Notes: generated by a model not told the origin, from the sequence alone. 64,000 bases of DNA from Mycobacterium sp. IS-1742 (GCF_001500125.1 NZ_LQIV01000015.1:1-64000), one strand, 5' to 3'; counted from the stretch's first letter, positions 15,261 to 24,539 are shown. Translations and numbers: made by a program.

Positions 15261-17579
15261 ATGGCGACCTTTCTGCACCGCATCGGGCGGTTCGCGTTCC
15301 ACCGGCCCTGGCACGTCATCGCCGGCTGGATCGCGCTGATCGTCGTGGTCGCGGGCGTCCTCGCCCTCAACCCGCCGAAGATCTCGAACGAGATGCGGAT
15401 CAACGGCACACCGGCGCAGGAGGTCATCGACCAGCTGGCCGAGCGGATGCCGCAGTCCTCCGGCGGTCAGGGCAGCATCGCTTTCGCCGCTCCGGACGGG
15501 CAGCGCATCGACGAGGGCGCCAACCGCGACGCGGTGCTGGCCGCCGTGGACGCCGTCTCACGCACCGACCATGTGCTCGACCCGCGCGAACTCGCCGCCG
15601 CGGAGATGGCGAAGGGCCCCGCCAGCCCGACCCTGGCGGCGTCGGCGGCGGTGACGCGCGCCCAGGTGAACGCACCGCCGTCACCGGATGCGCCGCGCCC
15701 GCTGACGGTCGACGGCCAGCCGGTGCCCGGTGTGACGATCTCCGCCGACGGCGCCGCCGCCCTGTACCAGTTCCAGTTCGACAAGCAGACCGCCGAACTG
15801 CCCACCGGAGCCGTCGAGAACACCATCGACGCCGCGCGGGAGGCCGTCGCGGACCGCGGTATCGAGGTGCTGCCGTCGGCCAGCATGGCGCAGATGCCGG
15901 AGATCGCCGGTGCGGCCGAGGTCATCGGCCTCATGGTCGCGGCCGTCGTGCTGATCGTCACGCTCGGCTCGCTGGTCGCCGCCGGGCTTCCCCTGGTCAC
16001 CGCGCTGATCTCGGTTGCCGTGGGTGTCGGTGGGACGTTCCTGTTCTCCCATCTGTTCGACATCCAGTCCATGACGGTGGTGCTCGCGCTGATGCTCGGC
16101 CTGGCGGTCGGTATCGACTACGCGATGTTCATCGTCAACCGGCAGCGGCGGCTGATCCTCGACCGCGGCCTGAGCGCCGCCGACGCCGCCGCGCGCGCGA
16201 TCGGCACCGCGGGCAGCGCCGTGGTCTTCGCCGGTATGACGGTGGTGATCGCGCTCGTCGCGCTCACGGTGGTGGGCATCTCGCTGCTCACCCCGATGGC
16301 GCTCTCGGCGGCGGCGACCGTCGTCGTCGCGGTCGTCGCCGCCATCACGCTGCTGCCCGCCCTGCTGGGCCTGGTCGGTGAGCGCATCGCCTCGCCGAAG
16401 GGCAGGCACAGCGCCGCGGCCGAGGACAGCGACCACCGCTTCGCCTCGGCCTGGGTGGGCGCCATCCTGCGCAACCGGGTGCCCGCGGCGCTGGCCGGGA
16501 TCGCCGTCACCGGTGTGATCGCCCTGCCTGCGTTGTCCATGACGCTCGGCATGCCCGACGGCGCCAGCTACAACGAGGGCACCCCGCAGCGCGAGAGCTA
16601 CGACGTGATCGCCGACCACTACGGCAGCGGCTACAACGGACCGCTCGTCGTCGTCGCCGAACCCGCCTCTGGCGGACAGCTCACCACCGCCGACATCGCG
16701 GGCGCCTACAGCGACCTGCGACGCGTGCCCGGTGTGGCCGACGTGGCCTTCGGCGGTGTCAACGATGCCTCCGACACCGCGGTGTTCTCGGTGGTGCCGG
16801 AGAACGGCCCCACCGAGGAGGCGACCGCCCAACTCGTCCGCGACATCCGCGCGCAGAGCGGTCCGCTGGCCGGCCTGCGCGACGTGAAACTCGGCGTCAC
16901 CGGCATCACCGCGATGGGCATCGACATGTCCGACCGCCTCGGCCGGGCCATCCCGGTCTACGTCGGCATCGTGATGGGACTGTCGATCCTGGTGTTGATG
17001 GCGGTCTTCCGGTCGATCGCCGTACCGCTCAAGGCGACCGCCGGGTTCCTGCTGACCGTGCTGGCGACGTTCGGCGCCACCACCGCGCTGTTCCAGTGGG
17101 GCTGGTTCCAGCAGCTGATCGGCCTGTCGGCGACGGGACCGATCCTGTCGATGCTGCCGATCATGGTGATCGGCGTGCTCTACGGCCTGGCCATGGACTA
17201 CGAGGTGTTCCTGGTCTCCTCCATGAAGGAGGCCCACGTCCACGGGCACCGCGGCGATGCGGCCGTCGCCCACGGCTTCACCCAGGCCAGCCGCGTCGTG
17301 GTCGCCGCCGCGCTGATCATGATGGCGGTGTTCGCCGGCTTCGTGTTCAACGCCGACCCGATGATCAAGCAGATGGGCTTCGCGCTGGCGTTCGGTGTGC
17401 TCGTCGACGCGTTCGTGGTGCGGATGACCGTCGTGCCCGCCGTGATGTCCATGCTCGGTGACCGCGCCTGGTGGCTGCCGAAGCGGATGGGCCGCGTGCT
17501 GCCCGACCTCGACATCGAGGGCGAGAAGCTCAACCGCCGACTCGAGCAGGAGCGGGCCGGACAGACCCTGCCCGTCTGA
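15261..17579 (+). CDS. MMPL/RND family transporter (second copy)
   Basis: A 772-residue paralogue of the protein at 186-2387: the N-termini begin alike (MATFLHRIGRF against MATFLFRIGQF), and the two Asp-Tyr signatures recur in LAVGIDYAMFIVNRQRR and LAMDYEVFLVSSMKE. The layout is one N-terminal helix, an ectodomain, five helices, a second ectodomain and six C-terminal helices, as in MmpL/YdfJ proteins. I take the ATG at 15261, because it aligns with the paralogue; the earlier in-frame ATG (15072) lies inside the previous gene. A 142-bp leader precedes it, with a small inverted repeat TCACT-ACA-AGTGA near 15214. The substrate is unknown. Confidence 0.9.
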   Translation: MATFLHRIGRFAFHRPWHVIAGWIALIVVVAGVLALNPPKISNEMRINGTPAQEVIDQLAERMPQSSGGQGSIAFAAPDGQRIDEGANRDAVLAAVDAVSRTDHVLDPRELAAAEMAKGPASPTLAASAAVTRAQVNAPPSPDAPRPLTVDGQPVPGVTISADGAAALYQFQFDKQTAELPTGAVENTIDAAREAVADRGIEVLPSASMAQMPEIAGAAEVIGLMVAAVVLIVTLGSLVAAGLPLVTALISVAVGVGGTFLFSHLFDIQSMTVVLALMLGLAVGIDYAMFIVNRQRRLILDRGLSAADAAARAIGTAGSAVVFAGMTVVIALVALTVVGISLLTPMALSAAATVVVAVVAAITLLPALLGLVGERIASPKGRHSAAAEDSDHRFASAWVGAILRNRVPAALAGIAVTGVIALPALSMTLGMPDGASYNEGTPQRESYDVIADHYGSGYNGPLVVVAEPASGGQLTTADIAGAYSDLRRVPGVADVAFGGVNDASDTAVFSVVPENGPTEEATAQLVRDIRAQSGPLAGLRDVKLGVTGITAMGIDMSDRLGRAIPVYVGIVMGLSILVLMAVFRSIAVPLKATAGFLLTVLATFGATTALFQWGWFQQLIGLSATGPILSMLPIMVIGVLYGLAMDYEVFLVSSMKEAHVHGHRGDAAVAHGFTQASRVVVAAALIMMAVFAGFVFNADPMIKQMGFALAFGVLVDAFVVRMTVVPAVMSMLGDRAWWLPKRMGRVLPDLDIEGEKLNRRLEQERAGQTLPV

Positions 17580-17605
17580 CGCCCGGCCCGCCGCGGTCTG
17601 CGACG

Positions 17606-18310
17606 ATGACGGCCGTGACGCGCCTCCGGCGGCTGCTGGCCGCATCGCTGCTCACCGCCGCGGTGATCGCGGCCCCACCCGCCGCAGCGGGTGGCCCGGG
17701 CGCGATCACGCTGACCTTCGTGCGCCACGCGCAGTCCGAGGGCAACGCCTCGGGCCTGATCGACACCTCCACCCCGGGGCCGTCGATCACCGAACTGGGC
17801 CGGCGGCAGGCCGCGGACAGCGCCGCTGCCCTTTCGGCCAACGACTACGACGGCGTCTACGCCTCGACGATGGTCCGGACACAGCAGACCGCCGCACCGA
17901 TGGCCGCCGCGCTCGGCGAACCCGTGGTGGTGCTGCCCGGTCTGCGGGAGATCGAGGCGGGGCGCTCCGAGGGCCGTCCCGAGGCGTCGGCCGCCGAGTA
18001 CCTCGCCTCCCCGGTGCAATGGCTCAGCGGCGACCGCACCGCCCGCATCCCCGGCTCCGTCGACGGCAACGAGTTCGACGCCCGCTTCGACGCGGCCGTC
18101 CAGCAGATCTACGACACCGGGGACGCCGACGCCGTCGCCTACTCCCACGCCGCCGCGATCATGCTCTGGGTGACCATGAACGTCGACAATCCCCACCCGG
18201 AACTGCTCCGCGAGCACCCACTGCCCAACACCGGCCGGGTGGTCGTCACCGGCAGCCCAGGGCGCGGCTGGACGTTGATCGACTGGGACGGCGTGCCGCT
18301 GTCACAGTGA
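17606..18310 (+). CDS. Secreted histidine-phosphatase-superfamily protein
   Basis: A 234-residue protein with a Sec signal peptide (positively charged start, hydrophobic core about 10-24, cleavage near AAAG). The phosphoglycerate-mutase-like catalytic motif is FVRHAQSEGN, with RHA instead of the commoner RHG; the second active-site histidine is in AYSHAAAIM. It should act outside the membrane on a phosphate ester, substrate unknown. The gene starts 26 bp after the MmpL gene and may share its transcript, so the pair could act on one exported compound. Confidence 0.85.
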   Translation: MTAVTRLRRLLAASLLTAAVIAAPPAAAGGPGAITLTFVRHAQSEGNASGLIDTSTPGPSITELGRRQAADSAAALSANDYDGVYASTMVRTQQTAAPMAAALGEPVVVLPGLREIEAGRSEGRPEASAAEYLASPVQWLSGDRTARIPGSVDGNEFDARFDAAVQQIYDTGDADAVAYSHAAAIMLWVTMNVDNPHPELLREHPLPNTGRVVVTGSPGRGWTLIDWDGVPLSQ

Positions 18311-18343
18311 CGCACGTCACATGCCGCAGTGATCTGCGACACA
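18306..18343 (+). promoter_or_regulatory. Two CRP-like sites upstream of the 86-aa gene
   Basis: AGTGACGCACGTCACA (18306-18321) and AGTGATCTGCGACACA (18328-18343) resemble the mycobacterial CRP consensus TGTGA-N6-TCACA with one and two mismatches. Their centres are 22 bp apart, two helical turns, so both would face the same side of the DNA. The first overlaps the preceding stop codon; the target start codon is at 18427. Confidence 0.35.
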
Positions 18344-18426
18344 ACTCAACTTCACGCCCGGGCGACTGCGCCGTTAGTGTTGGGCAAGCACTGACGCCAG
18401 GATCCGCGGACGGGGAAGCAGGCACG

Positions 18427-18687
18427 ATGAGGTACCGACTGATGCCGTACGTCACTCTCGAGGTCGACGACCGCCTGCGCCGCCGGGCCCGGTCCTTCGG
18501 CGAACACCTGCGGGTGACCGTGCGCGCCTATCTGTTGAGCGCGGCCGACGACGTCGACACCGCCGGCGACCGCGTCCGCGGGATGTGCGACAAGGCGGTC
18601 AACCGGGTGGACACCGTGGTCGCGTCGGTCAACGACAAGATCGCACCGTCCTCGACGGACTCGCAGCCGAGCCGCGAGGCCAGCTAG
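18427..18687 (+). CDS. Hypothetical 86-aa basic protein
   Basis: A short soluble protein: a strand-like start (YVTLEVDD), a basic patch (RLRRRARSFGEHLRVTVRAY) and a helical C-terminal half ending in a disordered Ser/Thr tail. No known domain is recognised. GGGGAAG precedes the ATG at 18427; an ATG five codons later is possible. Its last 4 bp overlap the convergent reductase gene. The 116-bp leader carries two CRP-like sites. Confidence 0.65.
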   Translation: MRYRLMPYVTLEVDDRLRRRARSFGEHLRVTVRAYLLSAADDVDTAGDRVRGMCDKAVNRVDTVVASVNDKIAPSSTDSQPSREAS

Positions 18688-19400
18688 CGCCGACGCGGCG
18701 TCCATCCGTAGGCGTTGGACACGTCGTGGAATCGGCCGGGGTTGTCCGAGACGGCGTAGACGACGTCGTATCCCGGCGCGCGCCGCGCCGCGACGATCGA
18801 CGCCACCAGAGAAGCCAGATCGTCGTGGGCCAGCCACACCCGCCGTTCGTGCTCCAGCACCGCCGGGTCCTCGTCGTGGGCCAACGGTGCGTCGTCCGGT
18901 GTGACGCCGCCGAGGCGCAGGCTCACCGCACCGCGCGGAAACCCGGGTGCGACGGCCCGCAGCCGGGCTTCGTGTTCGCGCTTCGACTGCCCGTACCCGC
19001 TCGGCGTCCGTGTCCGGAAGACGCCCGGTTCGGCGGTCAGCGCAGGCCCCGGCCGACGAGACCACGCCATGGTGTCCTCGACATGGATGCTGCTGGCGTC
19101 CAGAAACAGTCCGGTGCCCCCCTCGAGCGCGGCATCGAGCACGGTCTCGAACAGCGCCGTGTTGACCGGGTTGCGGGTCGGCTCGCGCCAGTGCTCACGG
19201 GGCACGGTGCCGCCGCCCGGGTCGAAGGCCAGGTGCACCACCACGTCGCAGCCGCGCAGGATCCGCCGCAGGCGGTCGGGGTCGGCCAGGATGTCCACCT
19301 CGGGCCGGTCGACCGGCCGAACCGCGACGCCTGCCCCGAACCGCGGCGTCAACGCCCGGCCCACGGTGCCCGCGGCCCCGGTGACCGCCACGGTGATCAT
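18684..19400 (-). CDS. NAD(P)-dependent epimerase/dehydratase-family protein
   Basis: A 238-residue extended-SDR protein. The Rossmann nucleotide-binding motif is TGAAGTVG at residues 8-15; the catalytic YxxxK is in SGYGQSKREHE, preceded by a serine-rich strand (FLDASSIHVED). It is shorter than full epimerases (about 310 residues), so the substrate domain is reduced. It probably reduces or epimerises a sugar nucleotide or small carbonyl compound; nothing in the context narrows this. It is divergent from a DMT transporter. Confidence 0.85.
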   Translation of the reverse strand: MITVAVTGAAGTVGRALTPRFGAGVAVRPVDRPEVDILADPDRLRRILRGCDVVVHLAFDPGGGTVPREHWREPTRNPVNTALFETVLDAALEGGTGLFLDASSIHVEDTMAWSRRPGPALTAEPGVFRTRTPSGYGQSKREHEARLRAVAPGFPRGAVSLRLGGVTPDDAPLAHDEDPAVLEHERRVWLAHDDLASLVASIVAARRAPGYDVVYAVSDNPGRFHDVSNAYGWTPRRR

Positions 19401-19514
19401 CGCTGTCGGGTACCCCCCGTGACCCGCCGATAAGGCCGAACTTGCGCACTCCCTCTACGGTGGGGGGTGCTGTCTGTCGTCAGCATCGGTCCGGTGTGCA
19501 AAGGAGTGTCCGGC

Positions 19515-20408
19515 TTGGTCGGCCATGGGTTTGCGGTGTTCTTCGCCTTGCTTGCGGCGATCTTCATGGCGATCGGCATCGTGGTCCGCCAGCGCGCCAC
19601 CCTGGACGTGCCACCCGAGAAGGGTGTCAGCACGGTGATGCTGATGACACTGCTGCGCCGTCCGGTGTGGTGGGCCGGCACCGGCGCCGCGGTGGCGGGG
19701 TTCGTGTTCCAGGCGCTGGCACTCGGATACGGGTCGCTGCTCCTGGTACAGCCTGTGCTGGTCTCGGCGCTGCTGTTCGCGCTGCCGCTCAGCGCGCGCC
19801 TGGCCGGCCGCCGCGTGACCCGCGCCGAATGGCTGTGGGCGCTGTTGCTCACGGCCGCGCTGACCGTGTTCGTCGCCCTGGCCAAGTCCAGCGCGGGCGA
19901 CTACGACATCCCGGTCGCGCTGACCGTGGTCGTGGTCGCCGTGTGCGTCGGGGTGGTGCTCGCGTGTGTGCTCGTCGCGGTACGCGCCACCAACTGGCGT
20001 CGCGCGGTGATGCTCGCGGCGGGCGTCGGGGTGTTGTTCGGCCTGGTCGCGGTGCTGACCAAGATCGTCATGCACATGATCACCGAGGGGCACGTCCGCA
20101 CCGCGCTGACCACACCGGCGCTGTACCTGCTGGTGCTGCTCGGCGTCGGGGCGACCCTGCTGCAGCAGTCGGCGTTCCATGCCGGATCGCTGCAGACGTC
20201 GGTGCCCACCATGCTCGTGCTCGAACCCGTGATCGCCGTCGTCCTCGGCGCCATCGTCCTCAACGAGCACATGCAGATCAGCGGACTCGAACCGATCGCG
20301 CTGGCCGCGGCCGCCGCCGCCATGATCGCCGCGACGGTCGCGCTCGGCCGCGACGAGGGCGCCTACGAGGAACAGCTGGAAGCCGAACTGGCCGAACGCG
20401 TCGGCTAG
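19515..20408 (+). CDS. DMT-superfamily membrane protein (EamA-like)
   Basis: About 297 residues with nine to ten transmembrane helices spread through the whole length, in the two-repeat pattern of drug/metabolite transporters (for example LGYGSLLLVQPVLVSALLF and VPTMLVLEPVIAVVLGAIVLNE, the paired half-repeat signatures). The likely start is the TTG at 19515, because AAGGAG (19501-19506) lies 8 bp upstream; an in-frame ATG at 19467 would add 16 residues without a ribosome binding site. It resembles mycobacterial DMT proteins of unknown substrate. A 17-bp gap separates it from the convergent MCE gene. Confidence 0.85.
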   Translation: MVGHGFAVFFALLAAIFMAIGIVVRQRATLDVPPEKGVSTVMLMTLLRRPVWWAGTGAAVAGFVFQALALGYGSLLLVQPVLVSALLFALPLSARLAGRRVTRAEWLWALLLTAALTVFVALAKSSAGDYDIPVALTVVVVAVCVGVVLACVLVAVRATNWRRAVMLAAGVGVLFGLVAVLTKIVMHMITEGHVRTALTTPALYLLVLLGVGATLLQQSAFHAGSLQTSVPTMLVLEPVIAVVLGAIVLNEHMQISGLEPIALAAAAAAMIAATVALGRDEGAYEEQLEAELAERVG

Positions 20409-20425
20409 CCGCAGGGGCGCACCCG

Positions 20426-21661
20426 TTACGGGTTGATCGTGTTCTCGCCGATCTGCCGGCCCCACACGTATTCGATGGCCAGCGGCTGGCCGAGTTCGAG
20501 GTGGTTGTAGGGGGCGATGGAGGCGCCGGTGTCCAGAACCAGGTAGGGCGCGGGCCACAGGTCCCGGGTGACCTTCTGCCAGCAGCCCGGCCGGCCCTCG
20601 GGGCCGCCCTTGGCGTTGACCCGCGGCAGGTTGTCCGGGTAGACCCACGGGTTCGACGCGCCCTGCACGGTGTTGTGCAGGTTCACCGAGTAGCCGTTGC
20701 CGCCGTTGAACTCCGTGAACGCCGGTTCGGCGTCGTGCCAGTTGCGGATCATGCAGAACAGCGACGGGCTGTTGCGATCCAGGGTCTCCGAGACCGGGAT
20801 CAGGTCGTTGGTGCCGCGGACGAAGTAGGGGCCGCCGCGTTCGAGGACGTCGCCGCCGGTGTTGCCGAAGCCGACCGCCGACATCAGGGCCTGGTCGAGG
20901 TTGCCACGCTGCTCGTTGAGGGTGCGAGCGGTGGTGACGGCGTTGTCCAGGCCGTCGAACAGGTCGGGTGCGGCGTCGCCGTAGACCTCGGCGAGGTCGG
21001 CGAGCAGCTGGGTGTCCCGCCGGATCTGCGGCATCTGCGGGTTGAGGTCGGCGAGGATCGCGTTGCCGTCGATGATCGACTGCCCGAAGCGGTCACCGAG
21101 ACCGTCGAGGGCCTCGGCCGTGGCCGTCAGTGTCTGGTTCAGCTTGATCGGGTCGACCTGCTCGGCCACCGACACGATGGTCTCGAACAGCGTGTTGAAC
21201 TCCGTGGAGACCGAATCGACCCGGATCACGTCCTTGCTCGAGATGCGCTGCGGAACAGGGTTCTCCGGTGATGAGAAAGAGATGTACTTGTTGCCGAAGA
21301 CCGTGGTGGCGCGGATCGCCACCTCGGCGTTGGCGGGGATGAGGTCGACGTACTGCGGGTCGACGGCGAGGGCGAGCTCCGCCGCGGGCGTGCCGTCGTC
21401 GTCGATCGCGTCGACGGTGTCCACGCGCCCGATCTGCACGCCGTTGAACGTGACCTTGGCGTCCGGGTCCATCGACAGGCCGGACCGCTCGGCGATCATC
21501 CGCAACTTCACCTCAGGGGTGAACGCACCGCGGAACTGCAGCCACACCAGCGTCAGCACCAGCACAACGACCAGGACGAGGACCAGGAAGGCGACCTTGA
21601 GCGGCGGATCGAACCGCCACCGCGTCATCCGGCGCTGCCACGCCGACCCCGAGGACGCCAC
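20426..21661 (-). CDS. Orphan MCE-family protein, MceA-type
   Basis: A 411-residue MCE protein: a basic N-terminus, one transmembrane anchor (about residues 20-42), the MCE domain (about 50-130, VTFNGVQIGRVDTVDAI), a long helical MCE4-type segment and the C-terminal YVWGRQIGENTINP that is typical of MceA subunits. MCE proteins form cell-envelope lipid-import channels in six-subunit complexes with YrbE permeases. Here no yrbE or mceB-F gene is adjacent, so it stands alone. The GTG at 21661 is preferred (GGGAAGG 9-10 bp upstream); an upstream ATG at 21757 and a downstream ATG at 21628 are possible. Confidence 0.88.
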   Translation of the reverse strand: MASSGSAWQRRMTRWRFDPPLKVAFLVLVLVVVLVLTLVWLQFRGAFTPEVKLRMIAERSGLSMDPDAKVTFNGVQIGRVDTVDAIDDDGTPAAELALAVDPQYVDLIPANAEVAIRATTVFGNKYISFSSPENPVPQRISSKDVIRVDSVSTEFNTLFETIVSVAEQVDPIKLNQTLTATAEALDGLGDRFGQSIIDGNAILADLNPQMPQIRRDTQLLADLAEVYGDAAPDLFDGLDNAVTTARTLNEQRGNLDQALMSAVGFGNTGGDVLERGGPYFVRGTNDLIPVSETLDRNSPSLFCMIRNWHDAEPAFTEFNGGNGYSVNLHNTVQGASNPWVYPDNLPRVNAKGGPEGRPGCWQKVTRDLWPAPYLVLDTGASIAPYNHLELGQPLAIEYVWGRQIGENTINP

Positions 21662-21678
21662 CGTGAACCACCTTCCCG

Positions 21679-21694
21679 GGCCGGGTGCCCGGCC
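21679..21694 (-). promoter_or_regulatory. Perfect inverted repeat in the MCE leader
   Basis: GGCCGGG-TG-CCCGGCC forms a 7-bp perfect stem about 18 bp upstream of the MCE GTG. In RNA it would be a hairpin right before the ribosome binding site; as DNA it could be an operator. No regulator gene is adjacent. Confidence 0.4.
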
Positions 21695-21839
21695 AACAGT
21701 GAGACTTTTCCAACTCGCGTCGCCCGGCGCAATTCGGACCGCGTCAGCCGAAGTCAAGATCAGCTTGCCAGCAAAGTGGTGAGTATGTCATGTATAGGCC
21801 TTGTTATTGACGCGCAGGTTGCCGGCGAAAGGACGTGTG

Positions 21840-22394
21840 ATGCTGACCCCGTTGCCCGCGGAGGAATGGGACGACCGGACCCGCGCGGCCCTCGAAAGTG
21901 TGGTGCCGCCGGAACGCCGCCACCCCGAGTCCGTGGGGAACGCGCTGGCGACGCTCGCGCGCCATCCGGATCTGGCCGCGCGATTCCTGCCGTTCAGCAC
22001 GTACGTGATGGAGGATTCGACTCTGCCGGCCCGGCTGCGCGAGCTGGTGATCCTGCGCGTCGCCCACCACCACGGTTGCGCGTACGAGTGGGTGCACCAT
22101 CGCGCGATCGGCAGGGCGGCGGGGCTGTCGGACGCCGACGTGGAGGCCGCGCGGACCGGTTCTGCCGCCGATGCCTTCGACCGGCTGGTGCTCAGCGCCG
22201 TCGACGAGATGCATCACGGGTCGCAGATCAGCGCGCCCACATGGGAGGCGCTCGGCCTGCGGCTCGACGAGCGGGCCCGGATGGACCTGATCTTCACCGC
22301 AGGCGCCTACGGGGTGATGGCGACGGCGCTCAACACCTTCGGCGTCGAGCCCGAATCCTGGGCCGGCCGACCGGAGTTCTACGAGAACGGCTGA
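21840..22394 (+). CDS. Carboxymuconolactone decarboxylase/AhpD-like protein
   Basis: A 184-residue helical protein of the CMD family. The core signature LRELVILRVAHHHGCAYEWVHH (about residues 62-83) keeps one cysteine and the histidine of the AhpD E-x2-C-x2-C-x3-H motif but lacks the second cysteine, so thiol-disulfide peroxidase activity is doubtful and a decarboxylase or hydrolase-like role is more likely. GAAAGGA precedes the ATG at 21840. It is divergent from the MCE gene (178 bp) and ends 3 bp before the end of the convergent EF-G2 gene. Confidence 0.83.
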   Translation: MLTPLPAEEWDDRTRAALESVVPPERRHPESVGNALATLARHPDLAARFLPFSTYVMEDSTLPARLRELVILRVAHHHGCAYEWVHHRAIGRAAGLSDADVEAARTGSAADAFDRLVLSAVDEMHHGSQISAPTWEALGLRLDERARMDLIFTAGAYGVMATALNTFGVEPESWAGRPEFYENG

Positions 22395-22397
22395 CCG

Positions 22398-24539
22398 TCA
22401 GCTCGCCGCGCGCACCTTGGCGGCCGCGTTCTCCGGCATCGGTTCGTACCGGGCGAAGGTCCGGTGGAACACGCCGGCGCCGTGGGCCAGCGAGCGCAGG
22501 TCCACCGCGTACCGGGTCAGCTCCACCTGGGGGACCTCGGCGCGCACGACGGTCCGGTCCGCACCGGCCTGTTCGGTGCCCAGCACGCGTCCACGACGAC
22601 CGGCCAAGTCACCCATCACCGCGCCCACGAGGTCGTCGGGCACCGTGATGGTCACCGCGTCCACGGGTTCGAGCAGGTTCACCGTGGTCGCTGCGGCCGC
22701 CTCCCGCAGCGCGAGCGCACCGGCCATCTGGAAGGCGTAGTCCGACGAGTCCACGCTGTGCGCCTTACCGTCGACCAGCGTCACCCGGATGTCGACCACC
22801 GGGTAGCCGGGGCCGACACCCTTGTCCATCTGCGCGCGCACACCTTTCTCGACGCTCGGGATGAACTGCCGCGGTACGGCCCCGCCGACGACTTTGTCGA
22901 CGAACTCGAACCCGGCACCTTCGGGGAGGGGCTCGACCTCGATGTCGCACACCGCGTACTGGCCGTGCCCGCCGGACTGCTTCACGTGGCGGCCGTGGCC
23001 TTTGGTGCTGCCGCCGAACGTCTCTCGCAGCGGGATGCGCAGTTCGATCACGTCGACGGTCACGCCGTAGCGCCGCGACAGGGCGTCGAGGACGACGGCG
23101 GCATGCGCCTCACCCATGCACCACAGCACGATCTGGTGCGTCTGCGGATTCTGTTCGATGCGCAGCGTCGGGTCTTCGGCGGCCAGCCGCGTCAGCCCGA
23201 CCGACAGTTTGTCCTCGTCGGTCTTGGCGCGGGGTTGCACAGCGATCGGCAGCAGTGGTTCGGGCATGGTCCAGGGTTTGAGCACCAGTGGATCGGCCTT
23301 GTCGGACAACGTGTCTCCGGTCTCGGCGCGGGTCAGCCTGCCGATCGCGCAGATGTCGCCGGCCACCACCGACGGGGCCGGCCGCTGTTGTCGCCCCAGC
23401 GGGAAGGACAGGGTGCCGATGCGTTCGTCCTCGTCGTGGTCGGGGTGGCCGGATCCGGACGCCGAATCCGCTGCGGCGCCGAAGAACGACGAGAAATGGC
23501 CCGACACGTGCACGGTCATGTCGGGCCTGATCGTCCCCGAGAACACCCGGGTGAGGCTCACTCTGCCGACGTAGGGGTCCGACGTCGTCTTGACCACCTC
23601 GGCCAGCAGCGGGCCCGCCGGATCGCACCCGGGATTCGGCCGGGGGACGCCCTGCGGGGTGAAGACCTCGGGAAGCGGGTGTTCCAGCGGGGACGGGAAA
23701 CCGCGGGTGGCGACCTCGAGCAATTCGAGCGTGCCGACGCCGCTGCTGCTGCAGACCGGGATCACCGGGAAGAACGATCCGCGCGCCACCGCCTTCTCCA
23801 GATCGGCGATCAGCAGGCCTTGGTCGATCTCCTCGCCACCGAGGTAGCGCTCCATCAGCGATTCGTCCTCGGACTCCTCGATGATGCCCTCGATCAGGGC
23901 GCCACGCAGGTCGGTGTACTCGTCGAGGTGCGGCGCGCCGGGGTCGTGAACGGTGCGGGCGCCGTCACGGTATTCGTAGTGCCTGCCGGTCAGCAGACCG
24001 ATCACCCCGGCGTCGGCGGGGAAGTACAGCGGAACCACCTTGTCGCCGAACGCCGTCCGCGCTGCGTCCAGAGCACCGCTGTAGTCGGCGCGGGCGTGGT
24101 CGAGTTTGGTGATCACCACCGCGCGCGGCATCGCCACCGCGTCGCACTCCTGCCACAGCAGCTTCGTCGGCTCGTCGACGCCCTCGTTGGCGGCGATGAC
24201 GAACAGTGCGCAGTCGGCGGCGCGCAGACCGGCCCGCAGCTCCCCGACGAAGTCGGCGTATCCCGGGGTGTCGATCAGGTTGATCTTCACGCCGTCGTGC
24301 AGCAGGGGTGCCAGCGCCAGACCGACCGAGCGCTGCTGGGCCACCTCGATGTCGTCGCAGTCGCAGACCGTCGAGCCCTCCGTGACCGCACCGGCGCGCG
24401 TGAGCACGCCCGCGGCGACGAGCAGGGCTTCGACCAGGGTGGTCTTCCCGCCCCCGGACGGGCCGACCAGTGCGATGTTGCGGATCGCATCGGGCGCGTC
24501 CGCGGTCGGCACCGCGTGCGACGTTGTCCTGTCGGCCAT
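22398..24539 (-). CDS. fusA2: Elongation factor G-like protein EF-G2
   Basis: A 713-residue translational GTPase paralogue, matching M. tuberculosis Rv0120c in type and position. The P-loop is GPSGGGKTT (residues about 26-34) instead of GHxDAGKT, switch II is DTPGYADF and the base-specificity motif is TKLDH. Domains II-V follow, including the domain IV stretch GRHVKQSGGHGQYA. The Gly-rich P-loop and acidic insert (HPDHDEDE near residue 395) distinguish it from the essential FusA. GGAGGGAAG precedes the ATG at 24539. EF-G2 proteins bind GTP, but their ribosomal role is unsettled. Confidence 0.93.
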   Translation of the reverse strand: MADRTTSHAVPTADAPDAIRNIALVGPSGGGKTTLVEALLVAAGVLTRAGAVTEGSTVCDCDDIEVAQQRSVGLALAPLLHDGVKINLIDTPGYADFVGELRAGLRAADCALFVIAANEGVDEPTKLLWQECDAVAMPRAVVITKLDHARADYSGALDAARTAFGDKVVPLYFPADAGVIGLLTGRHYEYRDGARTVHDPGAPHLDEYTDLRGALIEGIIEESEDESLMERYLGGEEIDQGLLIADLEKAVARGSFFPVIPVCSSSGVGTLELLEVATRGFPSPLEHPLPEVFTPQGVPRPNPGCDPAGPLLAEVVKTTSDPYVGRVSLTRVFSGTIRPDMTVHVSGHFSSFFGAAADSASGSGHPDHDEDERIGTLSFPLGRQQRPAPSVVAGDICAIGRLTRAETGDTLSDKADPLVLKPWTMPEPLLPIAVQPRAKTDEDKLSVGLTRLAAEDPTLRIEQNPQTHQIVLWCMGEAHAAVVLDALSRRYGVTVDVIELRIPLRETFGGSTKGHGRHVKQSGGHGQYAVCDIEVEPLPEGAGFEFVDKVVGGAVPRQFIPSVEKGVRAQMDKGVGPGYPVVDIRVTLVDGKAHSVDSSDYAFQMAGALALREAAAATTVNLLEPVDAVTITVPDDLVGAVMGDLAGRRGRVLGTEQAGADRTVVRAEVPQVELTRYAVDLRSLAHGAGVFHRTFARYEPMPENAAAKVRAAS

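Noticed and set aside
15681..17645. Long open frame (654 codons) antisense to the second MmpL gene
   Set aside because: Same low-complexity composition without any domain; a shadow of the MmpL coding frame.
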